Origin: GCA-2737725 sp033763995
GTDB taxonomy: Bacteria; Pseudomonadota; Alphaproteobacteria; Rhodospirillales; Rhodospirillaceae
Assembly (NCBI GenBank): GCA_033763995.1
Contig: JANRJL010000007.1
Span: forward strand, 48,798-112,797
Length of the DNA stretch: 64,000 nucleotides
Direction of reading: 5' to 3'
Part shown: positions 9,069 through 17,634 of the stretch, piece by piece
Layout: each line of letters starts with the position of its first letter
How positions within the stretch are numbered: the stretch's first letter is position 1
Notes under the pieces: model-generated
Database searches by the model: none
What the model saw: only the letters and a program-made list of their open reading frames with translations
Told to the model about the DNA's origin: nothing
Translations under genes and position numbers: made by a program

Positions 9069-9836
9069 ATGGCTTCGCTCAGCCGTCCAATCGCGATCCT
9101 CCAGCTTTTTGAAGACGGTCAATCTGTCTGGACGGTCGAACAGATAAGCCAGAAGCTCGGGATCTCCGCCAGCACGGCCTACAGGCATGTCGGAGAGTTA
9201 GTAAAGTCGGGATTTCTCGATCCAGTGACAGGCGCTGGCTATGCCCTCGGTCCCGCGTTTATTCGCTATGACCGCGTGCTTCGACAGTCGGATCCACTCA
9301 TTCATGTCGCAGAGCCGGTGATGAGAACGCTGCTTAAGATCACGAGTCAGAACTGTACCGTGGTCTTATGCCGTAGATTCAAAGATTGCGTCATGTCGGT
9401 GCACGAGATACGAGGCGCCGCTGCGCGAGGGCATACCAGTTACGAGCGTGGTGTCGCCCGACCGATGTTTCTGGGCGCAACATCAAAGGTCATTCTCGCT
9501 CATTTACCGACCCGAACGCTCCGAAGCATTTACTTGTCGAACGAGAAGGCGATCCGGCCCAGTCTTAAAACAGGCGGTTGGAAGGAATTTAACCGCCATC
9601 TGCGCGAGATACGTCAGCAAGGCTTCTCATTAACGGAATCGGAAGTTGCCAAAAGACGTCTAGGGCTTGCCGCACCTATCATGCGAAACGGACAGGTCAT
9701 CGGAAGTCTTAGTCTTATCGCAGACTCGAATGGCCTCGATAAGAAAACATTTTCTGGATTCGTTACGCACGTTGTCGAAGCTGCCGCGCACATTTCGAGA
9801 TCCCTTACCAGGGAGTCGCCGGTAGTTCCACGCTAA
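9069..9836 (+). CDS. IclR-family transcriptional regulator
   Basis: A 255-residue protein with an N-terminal winged helix-turn-helix (residues ~1-65: RPIAILQLFEDG, WTVEQISQKLGISASTAYRHVGEL) and a C-terminal effector domain containing YERGVARPMFLGATSKVILAHLP and RRLGLAAPIMRNGQVIGSLSL, both typical of IclR. It is transcribed divergently from the G3E GTPase-amidohydrolase-decarboxylase operon and 31 bases ahead of an alpha/beta hydrolase gene, so it probably controls one or both. The effector is likely an aromatic or ring-opened acid, but nothing in the sequence names it. Confidence 0.9.
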   Translation: MASLSRPIAILQLFEDGQSVWTVEQISQKLGISASTAYRHVGELVKSGFLDPVTGAGYALGPAFIRYDRVLRQSDPLIHVAEPVMRTLLKITSQNCTVVLCRRFKDCVMSVHEIRGAAARGHTSYERGVARPMFLGATSKVILAHLPTRTLRSIYLSNEKAIRPSLKTGGWKEFNRHLREIRQQGFSLTESEVAKRRLGLAAPIMRNGQVIGSLSLIADSNGLDKKTFSGFVTHVVEAAAHISRSLTRESPVVPR

Positions 9837-9867
9837 GCCGTAGAAAGTTTATAGAGGGAGACCAGTC

Positions 9868-10779
9868 GTGCGGCAAATTGCAGTTCATTTCTACAGCGAG
9901 GGTTCAAAGCTCAAGGGTCTGTTGCGCTTACCCGACAATGGTTCTGGCCCTTGGCCCGGCATTGTTCAGGGGCCTGGCTGGCTCGGGCTTCACGATGCCA
10001 AACTTTACGAACGCTATCATCATAGTTTCACCGCCGCCGGCTACGCTGTCCTTGTGTTCGACTATCGAGGATTTGGGGAAAGCGAGGGCGAACGCGGAAT
10101 GATCCTGCCATTGCGGCAAGCCGACGACATTCGCAATGCGGTGACTTTTCTTCAGACACGACCCGAGGCCGATCCGAATCGGATCGGACTTTTTGGGTCC
10201 GGAGGCACCGGCGGTGCTGTTCCCATTTATGTCGCGGCGATCGATTCCCGAGTAAAATGCGTCGTGAGTAACTACGCTTTTGCCAACGGCAAAGAGTGGC
10301 TCCGCAGCATGCGGCGAGAGTACGAATGGCTGGAGTTGTTGAGCCGTCTTGCGGCTGATCGAAAAAACCGGGTGCTCACTGGTCAGGGCGAAATGGTGAG
10401 TCCACGCGAAGAGTTAATGATCGCGACACCGGAGCGCAAGCAAACCGCAATTAAGAAAGATGTCGACACGCGAATCCCCGAAAAGGTTTCCCTACGCTGT
10501 GCCGAGGCGATCATAGAGTTCGTGCCCGAAGATTATGTGGCGATGATCTCACCCCGCGCGATCATGTTTATCTCGACCGAGCATGATGCGACAACACCAG
10601 AGGATTCGACCTTCCGCCTGTTCGAGAAGGCCGGCCACCCGAAAAAGTTGATCCTTCAAAAGGAAACGTCTCACTATAAAGCTTACGATGATTACTTTGA
10701 ACTTGTGACGCCGCAAATTGTCGATTGGTTTAATCGTCACCTGACCTACGACAAAGTCGACTCCTGGGAGCATTCCTGA
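9868..10779 (+). CDS. Alpha/beta hydrolase with a non-canonical nucleophile elbow
   Basis: A 303-residue cytoplasmic protein starting at GTG with GAGGGAG 7 bases upstream. The fold is clear: PDNGSGPWPGIVQGPGW (oxyanion strand), YAVLVFDYRGFGESEG, DDIRNAVTFLQTRPEADPNRIGLFG, and a C-terminal ISTEHDATTPEDS (acid) plus ETSHYKAYDDYF (His). The expected G-x-S-x-G elbow reads GLFGSGGTGGAVPIY, so the usual serine position is glycine, with Ser and Thr displaced on either side. It may be an inactive homologue, use the shifted Ser or Thr, or perform another chemistry. Followed 71 bases later by the LLM oxidoreductase, likely the same transcript. Substrate unknown. Confidence 0.8.
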   Translation: MRQIAVHFYSEGSKLKGLLRLPDNGSGPWPGIVQGPGWLGLHDAKLYERYHHSFTAAGYAVLVFDYRGFGESEGERGMILPLRQADDIRNAVTFLQTRPEADPNRIGLFGSGGTGGAVPIYVAAIDSRVKCVVSNYAFANGKEWLRSMRREYEWLELLSRLAADRKNRVLTGQGEMVSPREELMIATPERKQTAIKKDVDTRIPEKVSLRCAEAIIEFVPEDYVAMISPRAIMFISTEHDATTPEDSTFRLFEKAGHPKKLILQKETSHYKAYDDYFELVTPQIVDWFNRHLTYDKVDSWEHS

Positions 10780-10850
10780 ACGCTTGGCCAACATCGCGGC
10801 CTCTGCAGTACTGACCTCACTCGATAACATGGAAAAGGGAGAAGCAAACA

Positions 10851-11834
10851 ATGCCAACAGAGTATGGTTTATTGCTGCCGCACTTCGGAAGCGCCGCGAG
10901 CAAGGATAAGATAATTCGAGGATCCCAAAGGGCCGAAGCACTCGGCTTCAACTCGGTTTTTGTGCGAGACCATCTGGTGTTCCATCCCCATGGGATGGAG
11001 GGCACAGACAACACATTCATCGATCCCTTTGTTACGCTTTCGGCGGTAAGCGCCGTGACCTCCAAGATTAAGCTAGGGTTCGGCTCCCTTATACCCCACC
11101 GCCATCCTCTGCTGCTGGCGCTGATGATTAATTCTCTCGAGTATATGGCTGGACAGCGCCTTCTGCTCAGTCTGGGAATCGGGAATTTTCAAGTGGAATT
11201 CGATGCTGTCGGCATGAAGGATTGGCCGCGCGACGAAGTGGCTGCGGAACAAGTCGAGATCCTGAGAAAATCCTGGACGCACGATCATTTTAGCCATCAG
11301 GGAAAGTACTATGCCAACGCAGAGCTTGGTCTTCGCCCACGCGTCGCAAAGCCGTTGCCGATCTGGTATGCTGGCGCAACCCCGGCGTCTGTTCGGCGCG
11401 CTCTGGCCTTTTGCGATGGCTGGCTCCCGGGGCGCATTACATTGAATACGTATAAGAAGCGTGTGGAAAAACTTCGCGGAGATGCAGCCGCCATGGGCAA
11501 GCCGCGCCTTTTTGAAGGTTGCATTCCCATCACCAGCATTGACGTCGACCGGGAGTCCGCCTTGCGCAAAGTCAACGTCGAGGGTCTTCTGAGCAATGCG
11601 AACCAGCAAAAGTTTTGGGTCAAGCCCGATTCTGGCTCGTTCGCAAAGTGGGAGGATTTGGAAGGGTCTTTTATGGTTGGAACTCCTGACGATATTGTGA
11701 AGGACGTTGAAAAGTACCTCGAAGTTGGAATTGACCACATCGTGTTCGATTTGCGCTTCCGGTTTGACGAATGGGATCAATGTGTGGATCTGCTCGGCAA
11801 AGAAGTGCTTCCGCGCCTACGAAAGCTGGGATAG
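10851..11834 (+). CDS. LLM-class (luciferase-like) oxidoreductase, probably F420-dependent
   Basis: A 327-residue TIM-barrel protein of the bacterial luciferase superfamily: YGLLLPHFGSAASKDKIIRG, RAEALGFNSVFVRDHLVF, LLLSLGIGNFQVEFDAVG, KPLPIWYAGATPASVRRAL and a C-terminal VGTPDDIVKDVEKYLEVG are all characteristic. Members use F420H2 or FMNH2. The presence of an F420 biosynthesis gene 10 kb away and the closeness to TIGR03619-like sequences favour F420, but this is inference. The start has AAAAGGGAG about 10 bases upstream. Probably in one transcript with the preceding hydrolase. Such enzymes reduce or oxidise double bonds, alcohols or nitro groups in catabolism; the substrate is unknown. Confidence 0.82.
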   Translation: MPTEYGLLLPHFGSAASKDKIIRGSQRAEALGFNSVFVRDHLVFHPHGMEGTDNTFIDPFVTLSAVSAVTSKIKLGFGSLIPHRHPLLLALMINSLEYMAGQRLLLSLGIGNFQVEFDAVGMKDWPRDEVAAEQVEILRKSWTHDHFSHQGKYYANAELGLRPRVAKPLPIWYAGATPASVRRALAFCDGWLPGRITLNTYKKRVEKLRGDAAAMGKPRLFEGCIPITSIDVDRESALRKVNVEGLLSNANQQKFWVKPDSGSFAKWEDLEGSFMVGTPDDIVKDVEKYLEVGIDHIVFDLRFRFDEWDQCVDLLGKEVLPRLRKLG

Positions 11835-11922
11835 TCACTTCCATACCAGTTCTTACACCATTCGCGAGACACATCCTTCCAGTCTCCTAGTATTCCTGCC
11901 GAAACACTCGCGCTAAAGGATG

Positions 11923-12431
11923 TCAGAATGCGGTGCTGCCGTTGGCGTCACAGCGCCAGTCATGAAAGGCTGATAGTGCGATCCATACCGGTATGCCGAG
12001 AGCACTCGCCAAGTGCGCGGTGGAGGTATCGACGACGATCACGGGATCGACTTGATTTATAAGCTCGGCGGTCCCAGGTAAGATGTCGAGCACAACGAGC
12101 AGCTCGTGAGGAAGTGGCTCTCACCCAGGCGCTTGATGTCTGCTGTAATCTTTCTCTTCTGGAAACTAAAGAGACGGTTCCGGCGATCGGCAAACAAACG
12201 AAGGCAATCGGAGAGCGATAACGTCCGGTTAGCGTCCGTAGCGCTTCCGGCCCACGCGATGCCGATGTTACGCCACGCAAGAGTTGCACGGAGATTTTTG
12301 ATTATACACTTGGATAGCCTGAGATAGAGAAGGCGCGACAGATTTTCGGTATTGATGCCCAACGCTTTCGGAAGTGACCTAAGCGGTATGTGCGTGTCAA
12401 AGCACGATTGATCGACATAGTCCGATCAAGC
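11923..12431 (-). pseudogene. Degraded TPR/heptosyltransferase-like glycosyltransferase C-terminal domain
   Basis: Read on the minus strand, one frame gives FDTHIPLRSLPKALGINTENL and NIGIAWAGSATDANRTLSLSD. After a frameshift near 12115-12121 another frame gives LLVVLDILPGTAELINQ, DPVIVVDTSTAHLASALG and IPVWIALSAFHDWRCDANG. This is the C-terminal GT9/GT41-like domain seen in TPR-containing glycosyltransferases of alphaproteobacteria (usual LxLPLALGT, VGLVWAGN, DLVISVDTAVAHLAGALGKPV, DWRW). The 5' end is cut by a stop near 12435, and no TPR part remains. A relic, unrelated to the surrounding catabolic genes. Confidence 0.8.
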
Positions 12432-12616
12432 AACCCAATCAAACAGTCCGATAAGCTTCGGGCGCATTGTCGATACTGTTAGGGGTATAGCTCGCGTCGA
12501 CTCTGAGTGGGACTGTGCCTTGGCGATACTCGCGACACCTTGGAAGACGAACAACGCAGCTTAAGAATGAAAAAACCATCCGACCGCGCCCTGAGTTAAA
12601 GCCCTATCCACTGGCA

Positions 12617-14431
12617 TCAGCGCGGCGCACTAGAAAATGGCGAAGCGCTGTGGACGACGTTGCCGCCAATGGCGGTCATTAGCACTTTCGTATCCCGAAT
12701 CTCTTCCACCGGAACCGTCAGAATATCCTTCTCAAGCACCACGAAGTCCGCGTATTTGTCACTCTCAATTGAACCAACTTTGTCCTCCCACTGAATCACT
12801 TTGGCGCCATTGATCGTGTAGATCCTAATCGCTTCCTCACGTGTGATCTGTTTGGGAGGCGCCAGAAGGCTCACGTCAGTGCGACCGTCGACGCGCACAA
12901 GCGATTCCCAAATAGTGAACATGGGCTCATAGTGGGCTCCATCAGTGCTTTGCGCTATTGGAACGCCGCCATCGATCCACCATCGAAGCGGGATTGTGCT
13001 TTTCCACAAGTGCGGATCGTTGGGGAAACTGTTTACGTAAACGTCCAAACCTTTGCTGAAGTCCGCGCTCGAATAAGTTGTCGCCACCACTCCCATCCGC
13101 TTGAGCTTGGCGATTACCTCCGGCGTGGGATGCTGAAAATGCTGGACCACCCAGCGCCTGTCCTTGATGGGCGTTTCGCGGTCGACCATTTCATAGGCTT
13201 CGGCGACGAGTGCACAAGCCTTGTTTCCCGCTGCAATCGTGTTGAGTCTGAGATTGTACTTCATCGCCAGGCGACCGATCTCAACCACTTTCTCGATTGA
13301 AAGCTCAGGAGTACCGTTGCCGAGCTTGCGGTATGAATCTAGATACTCGTTGTACATTAACGCTCCCCCATGCTGGGTAGCGCCATCAAAAGAAATGGTT
13401 ACGCCAACGATCTTGAAAATGTCGTCGCCGCTGCCCGAGCCGCGGGCTTCGGTCAAACCTTTCATCCAAGCTTCGATCTCCGGTAAGGGCTTGCTCTGCG
13501 GGACATCGTAGGCCAGGACCACACGATTCTTTAGGTCGCCGGCTGCCCGCAACGTGCGGATATTCTTCACGCGCTCCGGCAACGAACCGTGGCCCTCGTA
13601 AATGGTGGTCACGCCAACTGCGATATTGTCCAGAAACGCATTACGTGCGGCTTCGACTTGCTGTTCGGGCGTGGGAGTCGGTAATAGCGATTGGAGCTTC
13701 TGGTAGAGCGGAAAAGCGCGACTGTATCGATCAAAACCATAGATCAAACCGTTAGGTTCGCCGTCCACGTCACGCATGATGCGCACACGTCCTTGATCAG
13801 CTGTGTTGCGATCTACCCCGATGAGTTTCAGCGCTACGCTGTTCAATGTGGATGGATAGGGTTGCTTGGCGGCATTAAAGAGATAGACCGGGTTATTGGG
13901 CGCTACTTTGTCCAAGTCCGCGCGCATCGGCCATCGATTCTCGGCAAGGTCTTCCGGCAGGCCCAGGAAATCCGGAGGATCGCCCATGCCGGTGGTCACG
14001 ATCCACTCGCCAGGCGCCGCCTTGGCCGCGGCATCGCCAACTCGCTTCATCGCTTCCGTGACTGACTTAACCCCGAGCAATGAGACACGGCCTAGTTCTG
14101 TCCGCCCCACGATGGCATGTCCGTTCATAGTATGGGCATGAGTATCGATAAAGCCGGGCACAACGGTGCGCCCGCCCAAGTCGATGACACGCGTCGATGG
14201 TCCGGCAAGTTTGCGGATAGCCGCGTTGTCGGCCACGCCGACGAACTTCTCTCCTCGCACCGCGAACGCCTGAAGAATTGTGAAGTTGTCGTCCACCGTG
14301 ACGATCTTACCATTTACGTAAATGGCATCAGGCGGCGGCGCTTGGCCAATCACGGTTGGGCCGGCGAGCGATACCCCGAGCACCACAATAGCACCCAACC
14401 GGCGCGACTGCTCGACAAATCTATAGGCCAT
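12617..14431 (-). CDS. Secreted amidohydrolase family 3 (YtcJ-like), paralogue A
   Basis: A 604-residue protein with an N-terminal signal/anchor segment (LGAIVVLGVSLAGPTVIGQA) followed by the composite beta-sandwich and TIM barrel: AIYVNGKIVTVDDNF, VVPGFIDTHAHT (HxH), GVTTIYEGH, RRWVVQHFQHP, AQSTDGAHYEPMFTIW (Asp) and DKYADFVVLEKDIL. The histidine that YtcJ-type enzymes usually show in HAxGDxA is replaced: the segment reads NTIAAGNKA. It acts outside the cytoplasm, probably on an amide, ester or formamide-like bond. Two further paralogues lie at 22085 and 27410. Divergent from the exported hydrolase gene at 14679. Family assignment firm, substrate unknown. Confidence 0.88.
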   Translation of the reverse strand: MAYRFVEQSRRLGAIVVLGVSLAGPTVIGQAPPPDAIYVNGKIVTVDDNFTILQAFAVRGEKFVGVADNAAIRKLAGPSTRVIDLGGRTVVPGFIDTHAHTMNGHAIVGRTELGRVSLLGVKSVTEAMKRVGDAAAKAAPGEWIVTTGMGDPPDFLGLPEDLAENRWPMRADLDKVAPNNPVYLFNAAKQPYPSTLNSVALKLIGVDRNTADQGRVRIMRDVDGEPNGLIYGFDRYSRAFPLYQKLQSLLPTPTPEQQVEAARNAFLDNIAVGVTTIYEGHGSLPERVKNIRTLRAAGDLKNRVVLAYDVPQSKPLPEIEAWMKGLTEARGSGSGDDIFKIVGVTISFDGATQHGGALMYNEYLDSYRKLGNGTPELSIEKVVEIGRLAMKYNLRLNTIAAGNKACALVAEAYEMVDRETPIKDRRWVVQHFQHPTPEVIAKLKRMGVVATTYSSADFSKGLDVYVNSFPNDPHLWKSTIPLRWWIDGGVPIAQSTDGAHYEPMFTIWESLVRVDGRTDVSLLAPPKQITREEAIRIYTINGAKVIQWEDKVGSIESDKYADFVVLEKDILTVPVEEIRDTKVLMTAIGGNVVHSASPFSSAPR

Positions 14432-14678
14432 AGCTTAACCCCCGACCCGTTCGGCTGCTGTTTCTGCTCTCTGAGTCCGAAATGTTAGAAGCGCCAGGTA
14501 TCTACGTCGAATAAGATTCTCGCCACTCAATATACCACATTCGCATACCTGGGCTCGGCGAGATTCGATATGTGGTTGCGTTATAGCTTTGGTGGAGAAT
14601 GTGATTCTGGCGCAAGCGCACAACGTGATAGCAATGTCGATGATGTGGTCGGATCACCCTTGGGCCAGGAGTACTCCC

Positions 14679-15653
14679 ATGAAATTTTCAACGCTGCTCT
14701 GGATTGCTCGCTGGAGTTTAGTGATTGCTGGTGTTGGATTGTCGGCAACTGCTGTACTGGCTGAGAACACCGAGCCTTCGTTTGAACCCAGATTCATTGA
14801 TGTCAACGGCATCCGGACACGCTACTACGACATCGGCAAGGGTGAAGTTATCGTGCTTGTGCACGGCTCGGGTTTTCGCGGCAGTGCGAGCGCAGACCTG
14901 TGGGCGCCGGTTTTTCCCTATCTGTCGAAGAATTTCCGTGTTGTCGCTGCTGACAAACTTGCGGCTGGTGGGACCGACAACCCGAAAGATGACAAAGACC
15001 TCAATATCCACGGCGAGATCCGTCATACGTTTGAGTTCATCCAAGCGATGAAACTCGACAAGATCCACCTCGTCGGACAATCACGCGGAGCTGGGCTCGC
15101 CCTCTTTCTCGCCCATCAGAACCCCTCGCTTGTCAAGACGTTGACGCTGGTGAACAGCAATACTGCGGCTCCCGTCTATGGCTACGACGACCTTCGTCGG
15201 GCCCGCGCGCTCGCTGCATGCGGTAAAGCGGGTTCGTTCGAATACTACATTTGCACCATACGCACATTTTCCTATACACCCGATAACGTTACTCCGAATT
15301 TCGTGGCGATTACCAAGGCGCTCGATGAAACACAGAAGTCGGTGGATAGCAAGCGCCGGAAAGCCGCACTCGGCAGCGACGAAGTTGAATTTTCAGAATG
15401 GAAGGCCGGAGTGTTGGAGCAGATCCGTCAACGCGGCCTACTTAAGATGCCGATCCTTCTTTATTGGGGCCAGAACGATCCGACTGCGGTGCTTGAACAA
15501 GGCATTTCCTTGTTCGACGTGTTAGGAATCAACAACCCTAATGTTCGTCTCATGGTTATCAATCAGGCTGGCCACTTCCCGTTTCGTGAGTATCCGGCCG
15601 AGTTTTCGCATGACCTGGAGAGCTTCATCAAGAAACAGCAGACAGCTCAGTAA
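14679..15653 (+). CDS. Exported alpha/beta hydrolase
   Basis: A 324-residue protein beginning MKFSTLLWIARWSLVIAG with a signal peptide ending near VLAENTEPS; the ATG at 14679 has AGGAG nine bases upstream, better than in-frame starts further upstream. Fold 6-type features: FIDVNGIRTRYYDIGKG, VIVLVHGSGFRGS (oxyanion HG), nucleophile elbow LVGQSRGAGLAL (Ser), LLYWGQNDPTAVLEQ (Asp) and NQAGHFPFREYP (His). It is a complete catalytic triad, so likely an active esterase, lactonase or C-C hydrolase in the periplasm. Its 3' end faces the ModA-like gene on the other strand with a 37-base gap. Confidence 0.87.
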   Translation: MKFSTLLWIARWSLVIAGVGLSATAVLAENTEPSFEPRFIDVNGIRTRYYDIGKGEVIVLVHGSGFRGSASADLWAPVFPYLSKNFRVVAADKLAAGGTDNPKDDKDLNIHGEIRHTFEFIQAMKLDKIHLVGQSRGAGLALFLAHQNPSLVKTLTLVNSNTAAPVYGYDDLRRARALAACGKAGSFEYYICTIRTFSYTPDNVTPNFVAITKALDETQKSVDSKRRKAALGSDEVEFSEWKAGVLEQIRQRGLLKMPILLYWGQNDPTAVLEQGISLFDVLGINNPNVRLMVINQAGHFPFREYPAEFSHDLESFIKKQQTAQ

Positions 15654-15690
15654 CTCTAAGTGACGCCGACGCACACCCAACTTACTGAAT

Positions 15691-16446
15691 TCAGTAAGGC
15701 GGAAGCATACGGAGCGACTTGTAGAGAGGTATCGCATCGGCGCGGGACATGTAGTTGACAAGCGCTCTCGCGGCGGCGGGCTCGATAGGCTTTGCCGCCA
15801 AAAACGCCGTCAATGCCGTGGGTGTTGAAATCTCCAGCGGAAGAGGACCAACGACTTCCACACCCGGTTCCGTGACTTCGGTGATATAAGTCACTCCGAT
15901 GTCCGCCTCGCCGCGCGCCAAAATTGCCATCGATCTGTTATAGACTTCGCCCAGTCTGGTCTTTGGCGCTATTGTCGCAGCGATGCCCAGCCGCGCCAGA
16001 GTGTCGTTGAAGCTCAAGCCTGCGTCTGCACCGGAAGCAGGGTTGGGATACACGATCAAGCGTGCATCAAGCAGCATTTTCTTGACAGCGCTGGGGGTAG
16101 AGATATCTGGCCGCGGCGCATCTTTGCGCACGACGACTGCCAACTGTATGCTGCCCAGCGGCGTCTCGCTTCTTGCATCGACGTGGGGCGTGTTTAGCAT
16201 CTCCGGGTATGGCGATTGAACAATGACCACGTCGAATCGCTCACCACCGAGGATTGTGTTTTTGGTTGTACCGCCCGGTCCATAGGTTACCTTGATGTCG
16301 TGACCAGTCGCAGTCTTAAAGCCCGGTGTCATATGGTTCAGAGCAGCCTCAATGCCACCAGCTGCGATAACCGTCACTACAGCCGCCCTAGCGCTGAGGT
16401 TCGTTACCAACACGCCTGCCGCTATCGCGCCCCAAAAAATTTTCAT
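15691..16446 (-). CDS. ModA-like periplasmic substrate-binding protein
   Basis: A 251-residue exported protein (signal peptide to about SARAAV) with the type-II binding protein fold: VIAAGGIEAALNHMTPGFKTATGH, YGPGGTTKNTILGGERFDVVIVQ, VVVRKDAPRPDISTPSAVKKMLL, YPNPASGADAGLSFNDTLARLG and ARGEADIGVTYITEV. This matches the ModA/PBP-like-2 group, many of which stand alone without ABC partners; no permease or ATPase gene adjoins it. It may bind molybdate-like oxyanions or a small organic acid, or act as a solitary sensor protein. Transcribed divergently from the DHDPS-family gene. Confidence 0.8.
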   Translation of the reverse strand: MKIFWGAIAAGVLVTNLSARAAVVTVIAAGGIEAALNHMTPGFKTATGHDIKVTYGPGGTTKNTILGGERFDVVIVQSPYPEMLNTPHVDARSETPLGSIQLAVVVRKDAPRPDISTPSAVKKMLLDARLIVYPNPASGADAGLSFNDTLARLGIAATIAPKTRLGEVYNRSMAILARGEADIGVTYITEVTEPGVEVVGPLPLEISTPTALTAFLAAKPIEPAAARALVNYMSRADAIPLYKSLRMLPPY

Positions 16447-16656
16447 GGATGGCCCCTTGCTTTCGTGTCCTTACATGGGAACCCGTAACACCTGTTGATA
16501 TTGTGGTCGATTAAGTTTGTTCACGTACGCTATAAACAGACAGCATACCATATCGTCCGCACATATCCTCCACAGCTATATCAGGCGTGTATTTATTCAT
16601 TATTAGTGAATAGCGCGGGTTGCTACCTTGCGCCGAAAAGCACATCGGTGGTGGCA

Positions 16657-17619
16657 ATGGCATACGGCAAGAAAGATGCGAAGGACTTTGCGCGGGAGAA
16701 CTTGAAGGGGATTTGGGCAGCCGCCTTGACTCCCTTCCGCCCAGACGACTTGGCGCTCGACGAAGCAGGGCTGCGACGTAACTTGCGGCACTGGGTCGAT
16801 GACTTGGGCCTCGCTGGCCTATTCATTGCAGGCAAGCAGGGTGAATTCTTCTCGATGTCGATGGCAGAGCGCAAACGTATCTTCGAAATTGCCGTGGAGG
16901 AAACGCTTGGCCGGGCGCGCACCATTATGTCTTGTTCGGACCAGAACCTTGATAATGTCCTTGAACTCGCCAATCACGCTCAGGCTATCGGCGCTGACTT
17001 TATCGTCGTCCATGCGCCGGTTTTACATTTCGTTACGCCGCAAGACGACACCGTTTACGAGTACTACCGCTACATCAGTGAGCGTGTTGACATTGGAATC
17101 GCCATGTGGAGCCATCCAGACAGCGGCTATCTGATGAGCCCAGAACTATGCCTCCGTGTCGCCGAACTGCCCAACATCGTCGGCATCAAGTACAGCGTTC
17201 CACGGGAGATGTACGCCAAGCTAACGCGCCTGGCACACGACAAGCTTATTGTTAGCACTTCCTCCGAAGAAGAGTGGTTCACTAACGTCATTGAGTTAGG
17301 TTGGCAGGTCTATCTTTGCTCCTCACCGCCCTACCTGATTCAGACCAAGACCGACAGGCGCATGAATGAATATACTCGCCTTGCACTTGACGGTGCGATC
17401 GACGCTGGCCGTAAAGTACGCGACAGCTTAGATCCAGTGCGCAAAGCGATTGCCCAGACCCGACCGGGCGGTAAGCAACACGCGCATCAGAAATATTGGC
17501 AGGATCTCTTGGGCCAGGTGGGCGGGCCTGTTCGCCGTCCATTGCTTCAACTGACCGAAGCTGAGAAGGCCGCCACGAAAGCTGCCTTCAGCACTTGTGG
17601 CCTGATTCCTCAAAGTTGA
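16657..17619 (+). CDS. DHDPS/NAL-superfamily lyase or aldolase
   Basis: A 320-residue TIM-barrel protein of the dihydrodipicolinate synthase family: LKGIWAAALTPFRPDD, LAGLFIAGKQGEFFSMSMAERK, and the Schiff-base lysine in NIVGIKYSVP (about residue 180). The segment that normally holds the conserved tyrosine (YNxP) reads IAMWSHPDSGY, with Trp in its place, so the lysine site is kept but the proton relay differs from DapA; a biosynthetic DapA is unlikely. MAYGKKD at 16657 is preferred over an in-frame start at 16495 because homology begins there and a GGTGGTGG precedes it. It is 15 bases ahead of a 3-hydroxyanthranilate dioxygenase gene, suggesting an aldolase or hydratase step on a ring-cleavage product (inference). 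Confidence 0.82.
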   Translation: MAYGKKDAKDFARENLKGIWAAALTPFRPDDLALDEAGLRRNLRHWVDDLGLAGLFIAGKQGEFFSMSMAERKRIFEIAVEETLGRARTIMSCSDQNLDNVLELANHAQAIGADFIVVHAPVLHFVTPQDDTVYEYYRYISERVDIGIAMWSHPDSGYLMSPELCLRVAELPNIVGIKYSVPREMYAKLTRLAHDKLIVSTSSEEEWFTNVIELGWQVYLCSSPPYLIQTKTDRRMNEYTRLALDGAIDAGRKVRDSLDPVRKAIAQTRPGGKQHAHQKYWQDLLGQVGGPVRRPLLQLTEAEKAATKAAFSTCGLIPQS

Positions 17620-17634
17620 AGGGACACTAACATC

